From: Sphingomonas sp. IC-56
Lineage (GTDB): Bacteria > Pseudomonadota > Alphaproteobacteria > Sphingomonadales > Sphingomonadaceae
Direction of reading: 5' to 3'
Assembly: GCF_021043375.1 (NCBI RefSeq)
Contig: NZ_JAJNDV010000004.1
Span: 240,014 to 304,013, forward strand
DNA length: 64,000 bases
Under the pieces are notes generated by a model. The model did not search any database, was not told the DNA's origin, and saw only the letters and a list, made by a program, of their open reading frames with translations. Below, piece after piece: positions 44,350 to 55,869 of this stretch. The translations under genes were made by a program, and so were the position numbers. Numbering within the stretch: the first letter of the stretch is position 1; every line of letters begins with the position of its first letter.

Positions 44350-45459
44350 ATGCGCATCGGTGTCCCCAAAGAAATTAAGAACCACGAATATCGCGTCGGC
44401 CTGACCCCGGCCTCGGTCGCTGAGCTGGTCGCCGCTGGCCATGACGTGCTGGTCGAGACCAAGGCCGGCACCGGCATCGACTTCGCCGACGAAGCCTATA
44501 CCAAGGTCGGTGCGACGATCGCTCCAGACGCCGCCGCGGTGTTCGCGGGTTCGGACATGATCGTGAAGGTGAAAGAGCCGCAGCCGCAGGAAATCGCCCT
44601 GCTCGAATCGCGCCACACGCTCTTCACCTATCTGCACCTCGCCGCCGACAAGCCGCAGACCGAGGGCCTGATGCGCTCGGGCGCGACTTGCATCGCCTAT
44701 GAGACGGTGACGTCGAGCTCGGGCGCCCTGCCGCTGCTTAAGCCGATGTCCGAAGTCGCGGGCCGCATGTCGATCCAGGTCGGCGCGCATTATCTCGAAA
44801 AGGAACAGGGCGGCCGTGGCGAACTGCTCGGCGGCGTGCCGGGCGTCGCGCCGTGCAAGGTCGCGATCCTTGGCGGCGGCGTCGCCGGCATCAACGCCGC
44901 GCAGATGGCGGTCGGACAGCGCGCAGACGTCACCATCTACGACATCAACAATGAGCGTCTGGCCGAACTCGACATGCATTTCGGCAGCCAGATCAAGACC
45001 GCCTATGCGTCCAAGGCCGCAATCGCCGAGGCGGTCTCGCGCTCGCAGCTGGTGATCGGCGCGGTGCTGGTGCCCGGCGCTGCGGCGCCCAAGCTCGTCA
45101 CCCGCGATATGCTCAAGACGATGATGCGCGGCTCGGTGATGGTCGATATCGCCATCGACCAGGGCGGCTGCTTCGAGACCAGCCACGCGACCACCCACGA
45201 CAACCCGGTCTATGAAGTCGACAACGTCATCCACTACTGCGTAGCCAACATGCCCGGCGCGGTCGCCCGCACCTCGGCCTTCGCGCTCAACAACGCGACG
45301 CTGCCCTTCGTGCTGAAAATCGCCAATCTGGGTGCCGAAGCCGCGATGCAGGCCGACAAGCACCTGGCGAATGGCCTGAACGTCTCAGCCGGCAAGATCC
45401 GCCACCAGGCGGTCGCCGAGGCCCTCGATCTCCCATTCGAGGCTTGGACCGCAATCTAA
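44350..45459 (+). CDS. ald: Alanine dehydrogenase
   Basis: 369 residues. It begins MRIGVPKEIKNHEYRVGLTP, with substrate-binding Lys in VKVKEPQ, conserved HYLEKEQGGRGELLGGVPG and the NAD site ILGGGVAGINAAQ. It interconverts alanine and pyruvate with NAD. GGAGAG precedes ATG 44350. Probably regulated by the divergent Lrp-type protein. Confidence 0.97.
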   Translation: MRIGVPKEIKNHEYRVGLTPASVAELVAAGHDVLVETKAGTGIDFADEAYTKVGATIAPDAAAVFAGSDMIVKVKEPQPQEIALLESRHTLFTYLHLAADKPQTEGLMRSGATCIAYETVTSSSGALPLLKPMSEVAGRMSIQVGAHYLEKEQGGRGELLGGVPGVAPCKVAILGGGVAGINAAQMAVGQRADVTIYDINNERLAELDMHFGSQIKTAYASKAAIAEAVSRSQLVIGAVLVPGAAAPKLVTRDMLKTMMRGSVMVDIAIDQGGCFETSHATTHDNPVYEVDNVIHYCVANMPGAVARTSAFALNNATLPFVLKIANLGAEAAMQADKHLANGLNVSAGKIRHQAVAEALDLPFEAWTAI

Positions 45460-45487
45460 CATCAAGTCATTGACTTGCCTGGACAAC

Positions 45488-45513
45488 AAGGCCGGAGCCC
45501 ACGCTCCGGCCTT
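45488..45513 (+). terminator. Terminator hairpin of ald
   Basis: A perfect 11-bp stem (AAGGCCGGAGC with GCTCCGGCCTT) and a 4-base loop, 29 bp after the ald stop; the following bases are T-rich (CTCGTTT) but not a clean T-run. Confidence 0.75.
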
Positions 45514-45595
45514 CTCGTTTCCGCGTCGACAAGATAGTGGAACGAACAAGGAACACCACACGTTCTTCCGGCAACACAGCCCAAAGGAACTCGTG

Positions 45596-45808
45596 ATGTC
45601 CACTAACCCCAAGACCGAACCCACCTCCAACGCCGTCAAGGACCCCGACGATTGGGTCACCGGCGACGAGCCCATGACCGGCGCCCAAGCCAGCTATCTC
45701 AAAACGCTGAGCGAGGAAGCGCACGAAGACATGGAGGGCGACCTCACCAAGGCCGACGCTTCCAAGAAGATCGACGAACTCCAGGAAAAGACCGGCCGAG
45801 GTCAGTGA
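45596..45808 (+). CDS. DUF3072-family small protein
   Basis: 70 residues, acidic. The core DDWVTGDEPMTGAQASYLKTL followed by helical HEDMEGDLTKADASKKIDEL matches the DUF3072 family, of unknown function. ATG 45596 follows AAGGAAC. It is convergent with the ccm operon, with 12 bp between stops. Confidence 0.8.
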   Translation: MSTNPKTEPTSNAVKDPDDWVTGDEPMTGAQASYLKTLSEEAHEDMEGDLTKADASKKIDELQEKTGRGQ

Positions 45809-45820
45809 TGCTCGACAGGG

Positions 45821-46471
45821 TCAGCGCTGCGGCGCTGGCCCACCCTGCTGCTGCTGCGCTTCCAGGAAGCGGTCGAGCAGGAACAACCTCGTCAGCAATT
45901 CGCCACGATAACTGGCATCCGCCGGCGTCAACTCCACCGCCTTTGCCCAATAGGGCCGCGCTTCGGCGAGCTTGCCCTCGCGGATATGCGCCAGTCCGTA
46001 GAAGAAGGCTGGACCAGGATGCTTAGGCGCAAGCGCCAGCGCCCGCTGGAACGCAAAGCGCGATGCCGGCGAAATCTGGTTGCCGTCATTTTCGGCCAGC
46101 ACCACGCCCGCCCAGGTCCAAAGCCCTGCATCGTCGGGCGCCTTGCGCACCGCGCCGGTCATTACCAGCGCTGCCGATTGTGGCGAGCCAGAGCGCATCA
46201 TCGCGTCGGACGCCATGAAGTACGCCGCGTCGAAATTGAAGCGTCCAAAGAATGACTCGCGCAGTGCCACAAGCTCGGGATCCACGGTGCCTTCCTGCTT
46301 GGCGGCCTCGACGGTATATCCCGCAAGCCCGGGCGAGCCCTGCCACGCATAGCCCGCCCCGCCCAGCATCACCGCAGTTGCGGACACGGCCCATAGCCGG
46401 CGTGGAAAGCGAAGCAGCCACAGCAGCAACCCGGCCGTCACCGTCAATCCCAGGAACAACAGCCAACCCAT
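45821..46471 (-). CDS. ccmI: Cytochrome c biogenesis TPR protein CcmI-like
   Basis: 216 residues. Two N-terminal membrane helices (about 3-20 and 28-45) are followed by TPR-like helices (about 75-200, for example WTWAGVVLAENDGN and HPGPAFFYGLAHIREGKLAE). It is shorter than many CcmI proteins. It would hold apocytochrome for the heme lyase. ATG shares a base with the ccmH stop. Last gene of the operon. Confidence 0.82.
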   Translation of the reverse strand: MGWLLFLGLTVTAGLLLWLLRFPRRLWAVSATAVMLGGAGYAWQGSPGLAGYTVEAAKQEGTVDPELVALRESFFGRFNFDAAYFMASDAMMRSGSPQSAALVMTGAVRKAPDDAGLWTWAGVVLAENDGNQISPASRFAFQRALALAPKHPGPAFFYGLAHIREGKLAEARPYWAKAVELTPADASYRGELLTRLFLLDRFLEAQQQQGGPAPQR

Positions 46472-46878
46472 CAGTGCCTCGGCTTCGCAAAGGCGCGGCG
46501 CGCCAACAGCAGGCCAAGCCCCAACAGCAGGAGCGGCGTAAGCCATAGCGGCGCCGTCGACCAGCCGAGCGGCGGGTCATAGCTGACATAATCTCCGTAT
46601 CGCTGCACCAGCCAGTTTCGGATCTCGCTCGGCGCTTCGCCTGCCTGAATGCGCTGACGGACCAGCGCACGCATGTCGCCCGCCATCTCGGCATCGCTGT
46701 CCGCAATCGACTGGCCCTGGCACACGACGCAGCGCAGCGTTTCCATCAGCGCCTTCGCGCTCGCCTCCTGCGCCGGATCGGGCAACTGGGTATAAGCCAG
46801 TGCCGCCGGCGGCAGCCTAGAGTCCGCGCTTGCCGGCGAGGCCAGAAGCAGCAGCATGGGAGCAAGCACCCGCCTCAC
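46471..46878 (-). CDS. ccmH: Cytochrome c-type biogenesis protein CcmH
   Basis: 135 residues. A signal peptide leads to the periplasmic domain with the redox pair LRCVVCQGQSIADSDA, then a C-terminal membrane helix (LWLTPLLLLGLGLLLARRA). It keeps the apocytochrome CxxCH motif reduced. Overlaps ccmG by 4 bp and ccmI by 1. Confidence 0.94.
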   Translation of the reverse strand: MRRVLAPMLLLLASPASADSRLPPAALAYTQLPDPAQEASAKALMETLRCVVCQGQSIADSDAEMAGDMRALVRQRIQAGEAPSEIRNWLVQRYGDYVSYDPPLGWSTAPLWLTPLLLLGLGLLLARRAFAKPRH

Positions 46879-47402
46879 TTCGCCTTCTCCAGCTGCGCCA
46901 GAAGCTCGGGGACATTCTCCTCGCGGATGTCGCCGATATGCTGATAGGCGATCTTCCCCTCGGCATCGATCACGAAGGTCTCGGGCACGCCCGAGGATCC
47001 GAGTGCCAGCTGGACCGAGCTGGTCTTGTCGTCACCGATCCGGGCATAGGGGTCGCCATTCTGCCGCAGGAAGCCGCGCACGGCCTCGCCTGTGTCGCGG
47101 ATCGCGATGGCGTCGATCTCAACGCCCGCCTCGCGCAGCTTCATCAGTTGCGGCGCCTCGGCGATGCACGGGATGCACCAGCTGGCGAAGATGTTGAGCA
47201 GCCGCGGCTTGCCCTTGGCGAAATCGGCGGCGGCAATGCCCGGTTTTCCGGCCAGCAGCGGCGGCAGGTTGAACTGGGGCAGCGGCTTTCCGACCATTGC
47301 CGAACGCACCACCCGGTCACCCGGCTTGAGCAGCCCGCTGGCCACGACCGCGAACACGATCGCGAAGAGCGCCAACGGCGTCCATATCAGCACCCGCCTC
47401 AC
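46875..47402 (-). CDS. ccmG: Thiol:disulfide interchange protein CcmG/DsbE
   Basis: 175 residues. N-terminal membrane anchor (about 5-23), thioredoxin fold with active site FASWCIPCIAEAP and cis-Pro in SSGVPETFVID. It passes reducing equivalents to CcmH and apocytochrome in the periplasm. Overlaps both neighbours by 4 bp. Confidence 0.94.
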   Translation of the reverse strand: MRRVLIWTPLALFAIVFAVVASGLLKPGDRVVRSAMVGKPLPQFNLPPLLAGKPGIAAADFAKGKPRLLNIFASWCIPCIAEAPQLMKLREAGVEIDAIAIRDTGEAVRGFLRQNGDPYARIGDDKTSSVQLALGSSGVPETFVIDAEGKIAYQHIGDIREENVPELLAQLEKAK

Positions 47403-49351
47403 GCGTACGCCTCCGCATCGGCTTGGCGCCGCTCACGACGAATGCGACCGATCAACGCCAACAAACCGCCCAAGGCGATCAACCCGCCGCCCAGCCAGAT
47501 CAGGGTGACGAACGGCTTCCACCACAGCCGCAACTGCCAGCGGCCCTGATCGTCACCCTGCCCCAAAACGGTATAAAGCTGCCCATCCAGCACGGTGCGG
47601 ATCGCCGCTTCGTTGGTGTTGGTCGGCGGCGTGCTGAAGAAGCGCTGCTGCGGGAACAGGTTGAACGGCGCACCGTCCCCACGGCGCACGCTCAGCTTGG
47701 CCTCGAGTGCCGACCAGTTCGGACCGATCGTCGGCCGCACCTCGGCCAGCGTGACGCGATAGGGCCCCACCGTCACATTGTCGCCGACCTGCACCGCCGC
47801 CAGCCGCTCGAGCGTAAAGGCGCTATCCGCCGCCATGCCGGCAAGGCTCACCGCCACGCCGAGATGCGCGACGACCATGCCCCAGACATGCAGCGGCGTA
47901 CGGCACAGATTGCGGCGCACCAGGGGCAGCACACTCGCCACGGCTAGCCCGGCGGCGAAGGCGATGCCCAGCACCGACAGCAGGTGCGTCGCGCCGGTCA
48001 GCACGAACATCAGCGCAAAACTCAGCCCGGCCGCGGCCACCGGCCAGATCAGCTTACCCAGCAGCGCGTTCAGATTGTCCCGCCGCCACCGCAGCAGCGG
48101 GCCCGCCGCCGTGGCGAGCATCAGCAGCAGTGCGACCGGCGCGATCGCCTTGTTGAAGAACGGCGCGCCGATCGACAGCTGCACCCCCGCGGCCTGCGCC
48201 ACCAGCGGATAGAGCGTGCCGATGAACACCACGCCCAAGATCACCGACAGCAGCAGGTTGTTGAGCACCAGCGCGCCTTCGCGGCTGACCAGTTGGAAGG
48301 TCGATCCCTGCGCGACGGTGCCGACCCGCGCCCCGAACAGCGCGAGCGCGCCGCCGATATAAATCCCCAGCAGCGCCAGGATGAAGGTCCCGCGGGTCGG
48401 GTCCACGGCAAAGGCATGCACGCTTACCAGAATGCCCGAGCGCACCAGGAAGGTGCCGACCATCGACATGGAGAACGCCACCACCGCCAGCATCAGCGTC
48501 CAGGCGCGCAGGCCGTCGCGGGTCGCCAGCACCGTCACTGAATGAAGCAGAGCGGTCGCCGCCAGCCACGGCATCAGCGAAGCATTCTCCACCGGGTCCC
48601 AGAACCACCAGCCGCCCCAGCCCAGTTCGTAATACGCCCAGTAACTGCCCGCCGTGATGCCGATCGTCAGGAAAATCCACGCCGCCAGCACCCATGGCCG
48701 CATCGCCCGCGCGAACGCCGGCCCCACGTCGCGCATCACCAGCGCACCGACCGCAAAGCTGAACGCGACCGACAACCCGACATAGCCGAGATACAAGGTC
48801 GGGGGATGGAAGGCGAGGCCGGGGTCCTGCAGCAGCGGGTTCAGCCCCTGCCCTTCGGCCGCCGCCGGGTTCAGCCGCAGGAACGGATTCGAGGCGAATG
48901 CGAGGAACGCATAGAAGCCAAGCCCGATCGCCGCCTGCGCCCCCAGCGTCGCCGCAAGCGTGCCGCTTGCCAGCCGCCGCTCGAACAGCGCGACACCCGC
49001 GCCGGACGTGGCGAGCACCGTGACCCAGAGCAGCATCGAGCCTTCATGGTTCCCCCACGCGCCCGCGATCTTGTACATCAACGGCTTCAGCGAATGGCTG
49101 TTCTGCGCCACCAGCACCACGCTCATGTCCGATTCGACGAACAGGGTGATCAGCAGCAGGAACGAAAGCAGCGCCAGCGCGCCCTGCACCAGCGATACCC
49201 GCCGCAGCGCCAGCATCAACTCGGCGCCCGCAACTTCCGCGCGCTCACCCACGGCCGACGACGCCCTGGCCGCGCCCCAGGCAAGCAGCACCTGAACCAC
49301 CGCGAATGCCGCCGCCAGCCACAGCGCGCCCAGACCCAATTCGGCGATCAT
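47399..49351 (-). CDS. ccmF: Heme lyase subunit CcmF
   Basis: 650 residues, about 14 membrane helices. The WWD heme-handling motif is GGWWFWDPVENASLMPW. With CcmH and CcmI it ligates heme to apocytochrome c. Overlaps ccmE and ccmG by 4 bp each. Confidence 0.96.
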   Translation of the reverse strand: MIAELGLGALWLAAAFAVVQVLLAWGAARASSAVGERAEVAGAELMLALRRVSLVQGALALLSFLLLITLFVESDMSVVLVAQNSHSLKPLMYKIAGAWGNHEGSMLLWVTVLATSGAGVALFERRLASGTLAATLGAQAAIGLGFYAFLAFASNPFLRLNPAAAEGQGLNPLLQDPGLAFHPPTLYLGYVGLSVAFSFAVGALVMRDVGPAFARAMRPWVLAAWIFLTIGITAGSYWAYYELGWGGWWFWDPVENASLMPWLAATALLHSVTVLATRDGLRAWTLMLAVVAFSMSMVGTFLVRSGILVSVHAFAVDPTRGTFILALLGIYIGGALALFGARVGTVAQGSTFQLVSREGALVLNNLLLSVILGVVFIGTLYPLVAQAAGVQLSIGAPFFNKAIAPVALLLMLATAAGPLLRWRRDNLNALLGKLIWPVAAAGLSFALMFVLTGATHLLSVLGIAFAAGLAVASVLPLVRRNLCRTPLHVWGMVVAHLGVAVSLAGMAADSAFTLERLAAVQVGDNVTVGPYRVTLAEVRPTIGPNWSALEAKLSVRRGDGAPFNLFPQQRFFSTPPTNTNEAAIRTVLDGQLYTVLGQGDDQGRWQLRLWWKPFVTLIWLGGGLIALGGLLALIGRIRRERRQADAEAYA

Positions 49352-49782
49352 TGCTCGATGCTGTCCGACTTGTGCATCTTGCCCGCGACCTGCGGCGGCA
49401 TGTACCGCTCGTCATGCTTCGCCAGCAGATTGTCGGCAGTGAAGCTGCCGTCGCGGTTGAAGCGCCCTTCGGCCACGACGCCGGATCCTTCGCGGAACAG
49501 GTCCGGCGTTACGCCGCGAAACGCCACCGGCACCCGCGCCTTGCCGTCGGTCACCGCAAACCTTACCGACACGCCGTCGGGCTGCCGCTTGAGCGATCCC
49601 GTCTCGACCATGCCACCAAGCCGCACCCCACGATCCAGCGGCGGCGGATTGGCTGCAACATCCCCGGGCGCATAAAAGAACGCCGCCTCATCCTTGAGTG
49701 CCGACAACGCCAGCAACGCCGCGCCCGCGATCGCGCCAAGCGCAAGCAGCCCGAGCACGAGCCGTTGATGCTTCGCCTTCAT
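49348..49782 (-). CDS. ccmE: Cytochrome c maturation heme chaperone CcmE
   Basis: 144 residues. One N-terminal anchor (about 9-28) precedes an OB-fold domain. The heme-binding His is in NLLAKHDERYMPPQ, and RVPVAFRGVTPDLFREG is typical. It carries heme from CcmC to CcmF. ATG 49782 overlaps ccmD by 4 bp. Confidence 0.95.
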   Translation of the reverse strand: MKAKHQRLVLGLLALGAIAGAALLALSALKDEAAFFYAPGDVAANPPPLDRGVRLGGMVETGSLKRQPDGVSVRFAVTDGKARVPVAFRGVTPDLFREGSGVVAEGRFNRDGSFTADNLLAKHDERYMPPQVAGKMHKSDSIEQ

Positions 49783-49910
49783 GCGCCGCGCGCCAGCGCT
49801 TCGACAGCCGCTTCCGCGCGGCGCATCGCGAACCAGCTGGCAAGCGCCAACCCGCCTGTGCCGATCGCCACCACGGCGTAGGCGGCAATCACGAAAGCCC
49901 AATGGTTCAT
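49779..49910 (-). CDS. ccmD: Heme exporter protein CcmD
   Basis: 43 residues, one membrane helix (FVIAAYAVVAIGTGGLALASW) followed by a charged tail RRAEAAVEAL, the CcmD layout. It stabilises the CcmC-CcmE complex. Too short for most ORF cut-offs; supported by 4-bp overlaps with ccmC and ccmE and its canonical position. Confidence 0.88.
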   Translation of the reverse strand: MNHWAFVIAAYAVVAIGTGGLALASWFAMRRAEAAVEALARGA

Positions 49911-50668
49911 CGTGCCGCCATCCGCTTCAACCGCGCTTCGAGTTTTTGCGCCGCGAGTGCCGCGCGCATCCGCATCAGCACCACGCCGGCAAACAGAAAG
50001 GTGAAGCCGCTCATCGTGAAGAACAGCGGCCACAGCATCGAGTTGTCGATGGTCGATCCGGTCAGCCCGATGCTCTGCCCCTGGTGCAGCGTGTTCCACC
50101 ACACCACCGAATAGCGGATGATCGGTAGCAGCACCGATCCCGCGACGCCGAACAAGGCGGGCACTCGCCCGTCGCCGCCGCGCTCCGCATCGGCACGGGC
50201 CAGCGCGATATAGGCGATATAGATGAAGAACAGCAGCAGCATGCTGGTCAGCCGCCCGTCCCACTCCCACCAGGTGCCCCAGGTCGGGCGGCCCCAAATC
50301 GAGCCCGTAATCAGGCAGATCGCCGCGAATACCGCCCCCACCGGGGCCATTGCCCGCGCCGCCAGGCTAGCGAGTGGATGCCGCCAGATCAGATAGGACA
50401 GGCTGGCCAGTGCCAGGCCGGTCCAGCCACCCATGCCCAGCCAAGCGGCGGGCACATGGATATACAGGATTCGCACCGTCTCTTTCTGGAGATAGTCGGC
50501 GGGCGTCTGGGTGAGACCAGCCCAGGCGCCGAACAGCGTCAACGCCAAGCCCAGCCAGAACAGGATGGGCGTCAGCCGACGAGCGATCTTCAGGAATCGC
50601 GCGGGATTGGCGAGTGCATGGAGTACGGGCACGTGCGTGCGATAGCCGGGTTCCCGCGGCGAATCCAT
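49907..50668 (-). CDS. ccmC: Heme exporter/handling protein CcmC
   Basis: 253 residues, six membrane helices. The WWD motif is PTWGTWWEWDGRLTS. It loads heme onto CcmE. It heads the ccm operon in this window. No ccmA or ccmB gene precedes it; the next feature upstream is tRNA-Val. The true start could be 11-15 codons inside. Confidence 0.94.
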   Translation of the reverse strand: MDSPREPGYRTHVPVLHALANPARFLKIARRLTPILFWLGLALTLFGAWAGLTQTPADYLQKETVRILYIHVPAAWLGMGGWTGLALASLSYLIWRHPLASLAARAMAPVGAVFAAICLITGSIWGRPTWGTWWEWDGRLTSMLLLFFIYIAYIALARADAERGGDGRVPALFGVAGSVLLPIIRYSVVWWNTLHQGQSIGLTGSTIDNSMLWPLFFTMSGFTFLFAGVVLMRMRAALAAQKLEARLKRMAAR

Positions 50669-50854
50669 CGCCTACGACAGCCTTGCTCGATCCGTTGCCG
50701 CTGACGTGAGTGTGGTTCGACCATCGGCAAGGTTGGGCTTATTCGCCGCGTCCACACGCACGGCTCGCCGGGAATCCCGGCTCCGAAATGATCCGCGTGC
50801 AACCGGCCAGATCGCCAAAAGCCCACCGATCCTGGGACCAGCGGGCTTCGTATA

Positions 50855-50929
50855 TGGTGGGCGCGGCAAGGATTGAACTTGCGACCCCACCCGTGTGAAG
50901 GGTGTGCTCTACCACTGAGCTACGCGCCC
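50855..50929 (-). tRNA. tRNA-Val (anticodon CAC)
   Basis: A 75-nt cloverleaf with encoded CCA. The acceptor is GGGCGCG/CGCGCCC; the anticodon stem is CACCC/GGGTG with loop TTCACAC, giving CAC; the T-arm is GCAAG-TTCAATC-CTTGC. Confidence 0.95.
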
Positions 50930-51008
50930 GCTGCCCAATCGGGCGAAACGGAAGCGGGCCTTTAGGACCTGACAGTCACGCTGTCCAGCCCCGACCCGCA
51001 TTGTTTCG

Positions 51009-51284
51009 TCAGATGTTGACCGAGTCCTTCAGGCCCTTGCCGGCCTTGAACTTGGGCTGGTTCGACGCCTTGATCGTCATTTCCTCGCCGGTGCGCGGGT
51101 TGCGGCCCGTGGACGCCTTGCGCTTGCTTACCGAAAAGGTGCCGAACCCGACCAGGCGAACTTCGTCCCCCTTCTTCAGGGCGGCGGAAATCGATTCGAA
51201 CACTGCTTCGACGGCCTTGTTGGCTTCGCCTTTACCCAGGCCGGAGATGTCGGCGACCTGAGCGATCAGCTCCTGCTTGTTCAT
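51009..51284 (-). CDS. HU family DNA-binding protein
   Basis: 91 residues. The DNA-binding beta arm GRNPRTGEEM and core VGFGTFSVSKR are those of HU. It compacts DNA as a dimer. ATG 51284. A 13-bp perfect palindrome lies about 27 bp upstream. Downstream of lon on the same strand, as in many proteobacteria. Confidence 0.95.
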   Translation of the reverse strand: MNKQELIAQVADISGLGKGEANKAVEAVFESISAALKKGDEVRLVGFGTFSVSKRKASTGRNPRTGEEMTIKASNQPKFKAGKGLKDSVNI

Positions 51285-51311
51285 ATTGCTGGGATCCCCT
51301 GAGAAATGCGT

Positions 51312-51324
51312 CATACGACGTATG
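51312..51324. promoter_or_regulatory. Perfect 13-bp palindrome upstream of the HU gene
   Basis: CATACG-A-CGTATG, two 6-base arms around one base, about 27 bp before the HU start codon. It could be an operator or part of the leader. The match is exact but short. Confidence 0.35.
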
Positions 51325-51423
51325 AAATTGAATCGCGGCGGCAAGCCGGTGCCTCAGTCAGCACGCGACCGCCGCCGCTGTCAAAAGCTTTCCGCCGCAG
51401 GTGCGGCGAAAAGTTACGCTGCC

Positions 51424-53880
<2,457 letters not shown>

Positions 53881-53919
53881 GAAAACTCCTGGGCCCGAAC
53901 GGCCCTCATTCTTCTCTAT

Positions 53920-53946
53920 ATATGGGGCCGCGGCCAGCGGCATCAA
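53920..53946 (-). promoter_or_regulatory. Sigma-32 (RpoH)-type promoter of lon
   Basis: On the minus strand, TTGATG (53946-53941), a 13-bp spacer, then CCCCATAT (53927-53920). These resemble the heat-shock -35 CTTGAA and -10 CCCCATnT elements. Transcription would start near 53912, leaving a leader of about 32 bases. Lon is a known RpoH target in proteobacteria, and rpoH lies at 7.9 kb. Confidence 0.6.
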
Positions 53947-54132
53947 TTCCCTGGATTGATTGGCTGTGGATGCCCGCCGCTTACCCGTATGCTGGTCCAA
54001 CGGCTTCTACACCGCCGAAGGGTGGGGCTCGAGCCTCCGGATAGCAGCCGGGCCCGTGCCCGGCAGCCGAATGCCTTTGCGAAGCGCGGCAAATTGCACG
54101 ATGCTCAACAGCCTGACCAGACTGTCAGCCCG

Positions 54133-55869
54133 ATGGAGGTTCTGATCACTACGCGCATTCTGCTTGCCGCCTCGCTCCTTACCTTCGCTGCTCCAGCCGC
54201 AGCCCAGCAGGGAGCCGCCGGTGAACCCCAGCTTACGTCGCAAACCACCCGCTCCGGGGGACCACTGGACCCTGCACAGCGAAAGCTGACTTTCCACAGC
54301 GCAGACCTTCAAATCGAGGTGTTACCGCAAACCCGAACCATACAGGGGATTGCAACGCTCCACTTCACGACCACCGAAGCGACATCGGCGCTGGTGGTCG
54401 ACCTGGACCGCAACCTGCCCGTTTCAGCAGTCTCAATCGACGGCAAGGTTCTGAAGTCGGGCAGTTGGAGCAACCCGGAAGGACGATTGTCCATCGCGCT
54501 TGGAAGAACGGTGGCAAAGGGAAGGAAGCTGACTGCGAAAATCAGCTACGGGGGAATGCCGCATGTTGCGGTTCGCGCACCATGGGACGGCGGCTTTGTC
54601 TGGTCGACGACCGCAGACGGTCAACCATTTATCGCGACGGCGGTGCAGATGGAAGGCTGCGACCTTTTCTGGCCGTGCATCGATTTCCCGACTTATGAAC
54701 CGAAGTTTGTCGACCTGCACATCACAGTTCCGCGCGGCTTGAAGGCACCGTCAAACGGGGCTTTCCGTGGTGTCCGGACCCTGAAAGATGGACGCACCAC
54801 TTGGAACTGGCATGCCAAGCAGCCGACGCTTTACGGCATTGCGCTGAATGTCGGACCGTATGAAGAACTGTCGGCGACCTACAGGAGCCGCTTCGGCAAC
54901 GATATCCCGCTGCATTATTGGTATCTGCCCGGCCCTGGCATGGAGGCCAAAGCCCGCAAGCTGTTCGCAGAGTTCGCACCGACCCTGGACTTCTTCGAAA
55001 GCATGATCGGCCCCTATCCGTTCGGTGACGAAAAGCTCGGCGTCGTTGAAACACCGCACAAGGGCATGGAGCACCAGACGATCAATGCGTACGGCAATCA
55101 TTATGCCAAAACAGTGTGGGGCTTTGACGACTTGTTCCAGCACGAATTCGCCCATGAATGGTTCGCCAACCAATTGACCGTTGGAAACTGGGACGACTTC
55201 TGGCTGCACGAGGGCACCGGCAGCTACATGCAACCGCTTTATGGTCAATGGCGTCGCGGCGATGCCACCTACATTGCCATGCTGCTGCAATCGCGAGCCG
55301 GAATTCGGAGCCAATCAGCAATCGTAGCAGGCAAGCCGCAGTCCGCAGAAGACGTCTATGAGGCCAAAGGAGGGCGAGGCGGCGACATATACACGAAAGG
55401 TAGCTGGACGCTGCACACCTTGCGCGGGCTGATCGGTGACAAGGCTTTCTTCGATGTTCTGCGCCTCGCGGTTTACGGCCGTACGGACCCGCGGCCGGGC
55501 AACTTCAAGCCACTCTTCCGTACCACCCCCGAATTCATCAGCTTTGTGAAGCAAGTGACCGGAACCGACTACCAGTGGTTCTTCGATGTGTACCTCTATG
55601 AAGCGGCACTCCCGGCTCTCGTTCGGAAGCACGAAGGTGGGATGCTGTCCCTCGAGTGGAAAACACCTCGGAACAAGCCATTTCCCATGCCGGTCGACGT
55701 GTTGATCGACGGTAAGCGTACGCGGCTGGCGATGACTGGCGGAAGAGGCTCTGTGGCTGCGCCGGCCAACGCCCATGTCGTTGTCGACCCACAATCGAAA
55801 ATCCTGATGCAGTCCAACGACATCGACGCTTTCCAGGCCTACCGCGCAGAACAGTCTGGCCGACAATGA
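54133..55869 (+). CDS. M1-type zinc metallopeptidase, copy 1
   Basis: 578 residues with a signal peptide (LLAASLLTFAAPAAAQ). The zinc site is HEFAHEWFANQ with the third ligand Glu 18 residues on in FWLHEG. The substrate motif reads GMEHQTINAYG, where GAMEN is usual in aminopeptidase N. The catalytic Tyr and C-terminal armadillo domain of long M1 enzymes are not evident. Codon third positions look less GC-rich than in the neighbouring copy. ATG 54133; the frame is open far upstream antisense to lon, which is noise. Stop overlaps copy 2 by 4 bp. Confidence 0.9.
   Translation: MEVLITTRILLAASLLTFAAPAAAQQGAAGEPQLTSQTTRSGGPLDPAQRKLTFHSADLQIEVLPQTRTIQGIATLHFTTTEATSALVVDLDRNLPVSAVSIDGKVLKSGSWSNPEGRLSIALGRTVAKGRKLTAKISYGGMPHVAVRAPWDGGFVWSTTADGQPFIATAVQMEGCDLFWPCIDFPTYEPKFVDLHITVPRGLKAPSNGAFRGVRTLKDGRTTWNWHAKQPTLYGIALNVGPYEELSATYRSRFGNDIPLHYWYLPGPGMEAKARKLFAEFAPTLDFFESMIGPYPFGDEKLGVVETPHKGMEHQTINAYGNHYAKTVWGFDDLFQHEFAHEWFANQLTVGNWDDFWLHEGTGSYMQPLYGQWRRGDATYIAMLLQSRAGIRSQSAIVAGKPQSAEDVYEAKGGRGGDIYTKGSWTLHTLRGLIGDKAFFDVLRLAVYGRTDPRPGNFKPLFRTTPEFISFVKQVTGTDYQWFFDVYLYEAALPALVRKHEGGMLSLEWKTPRNKPFPMPVDVLIDGKRTRLAMTGGRGSVAAPANAHVVVDPQSKILMQSNDIDAFQAYRAEQSGRQ

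Noticed and set aside
43741..45363. A 540-codon minus-strand frame joining antisense-ald sequence to the Lrp regulator
   Set aside because: Only the last 157 codons form the Lrp protein; the rest is the complement of alanine dehydrogenase.
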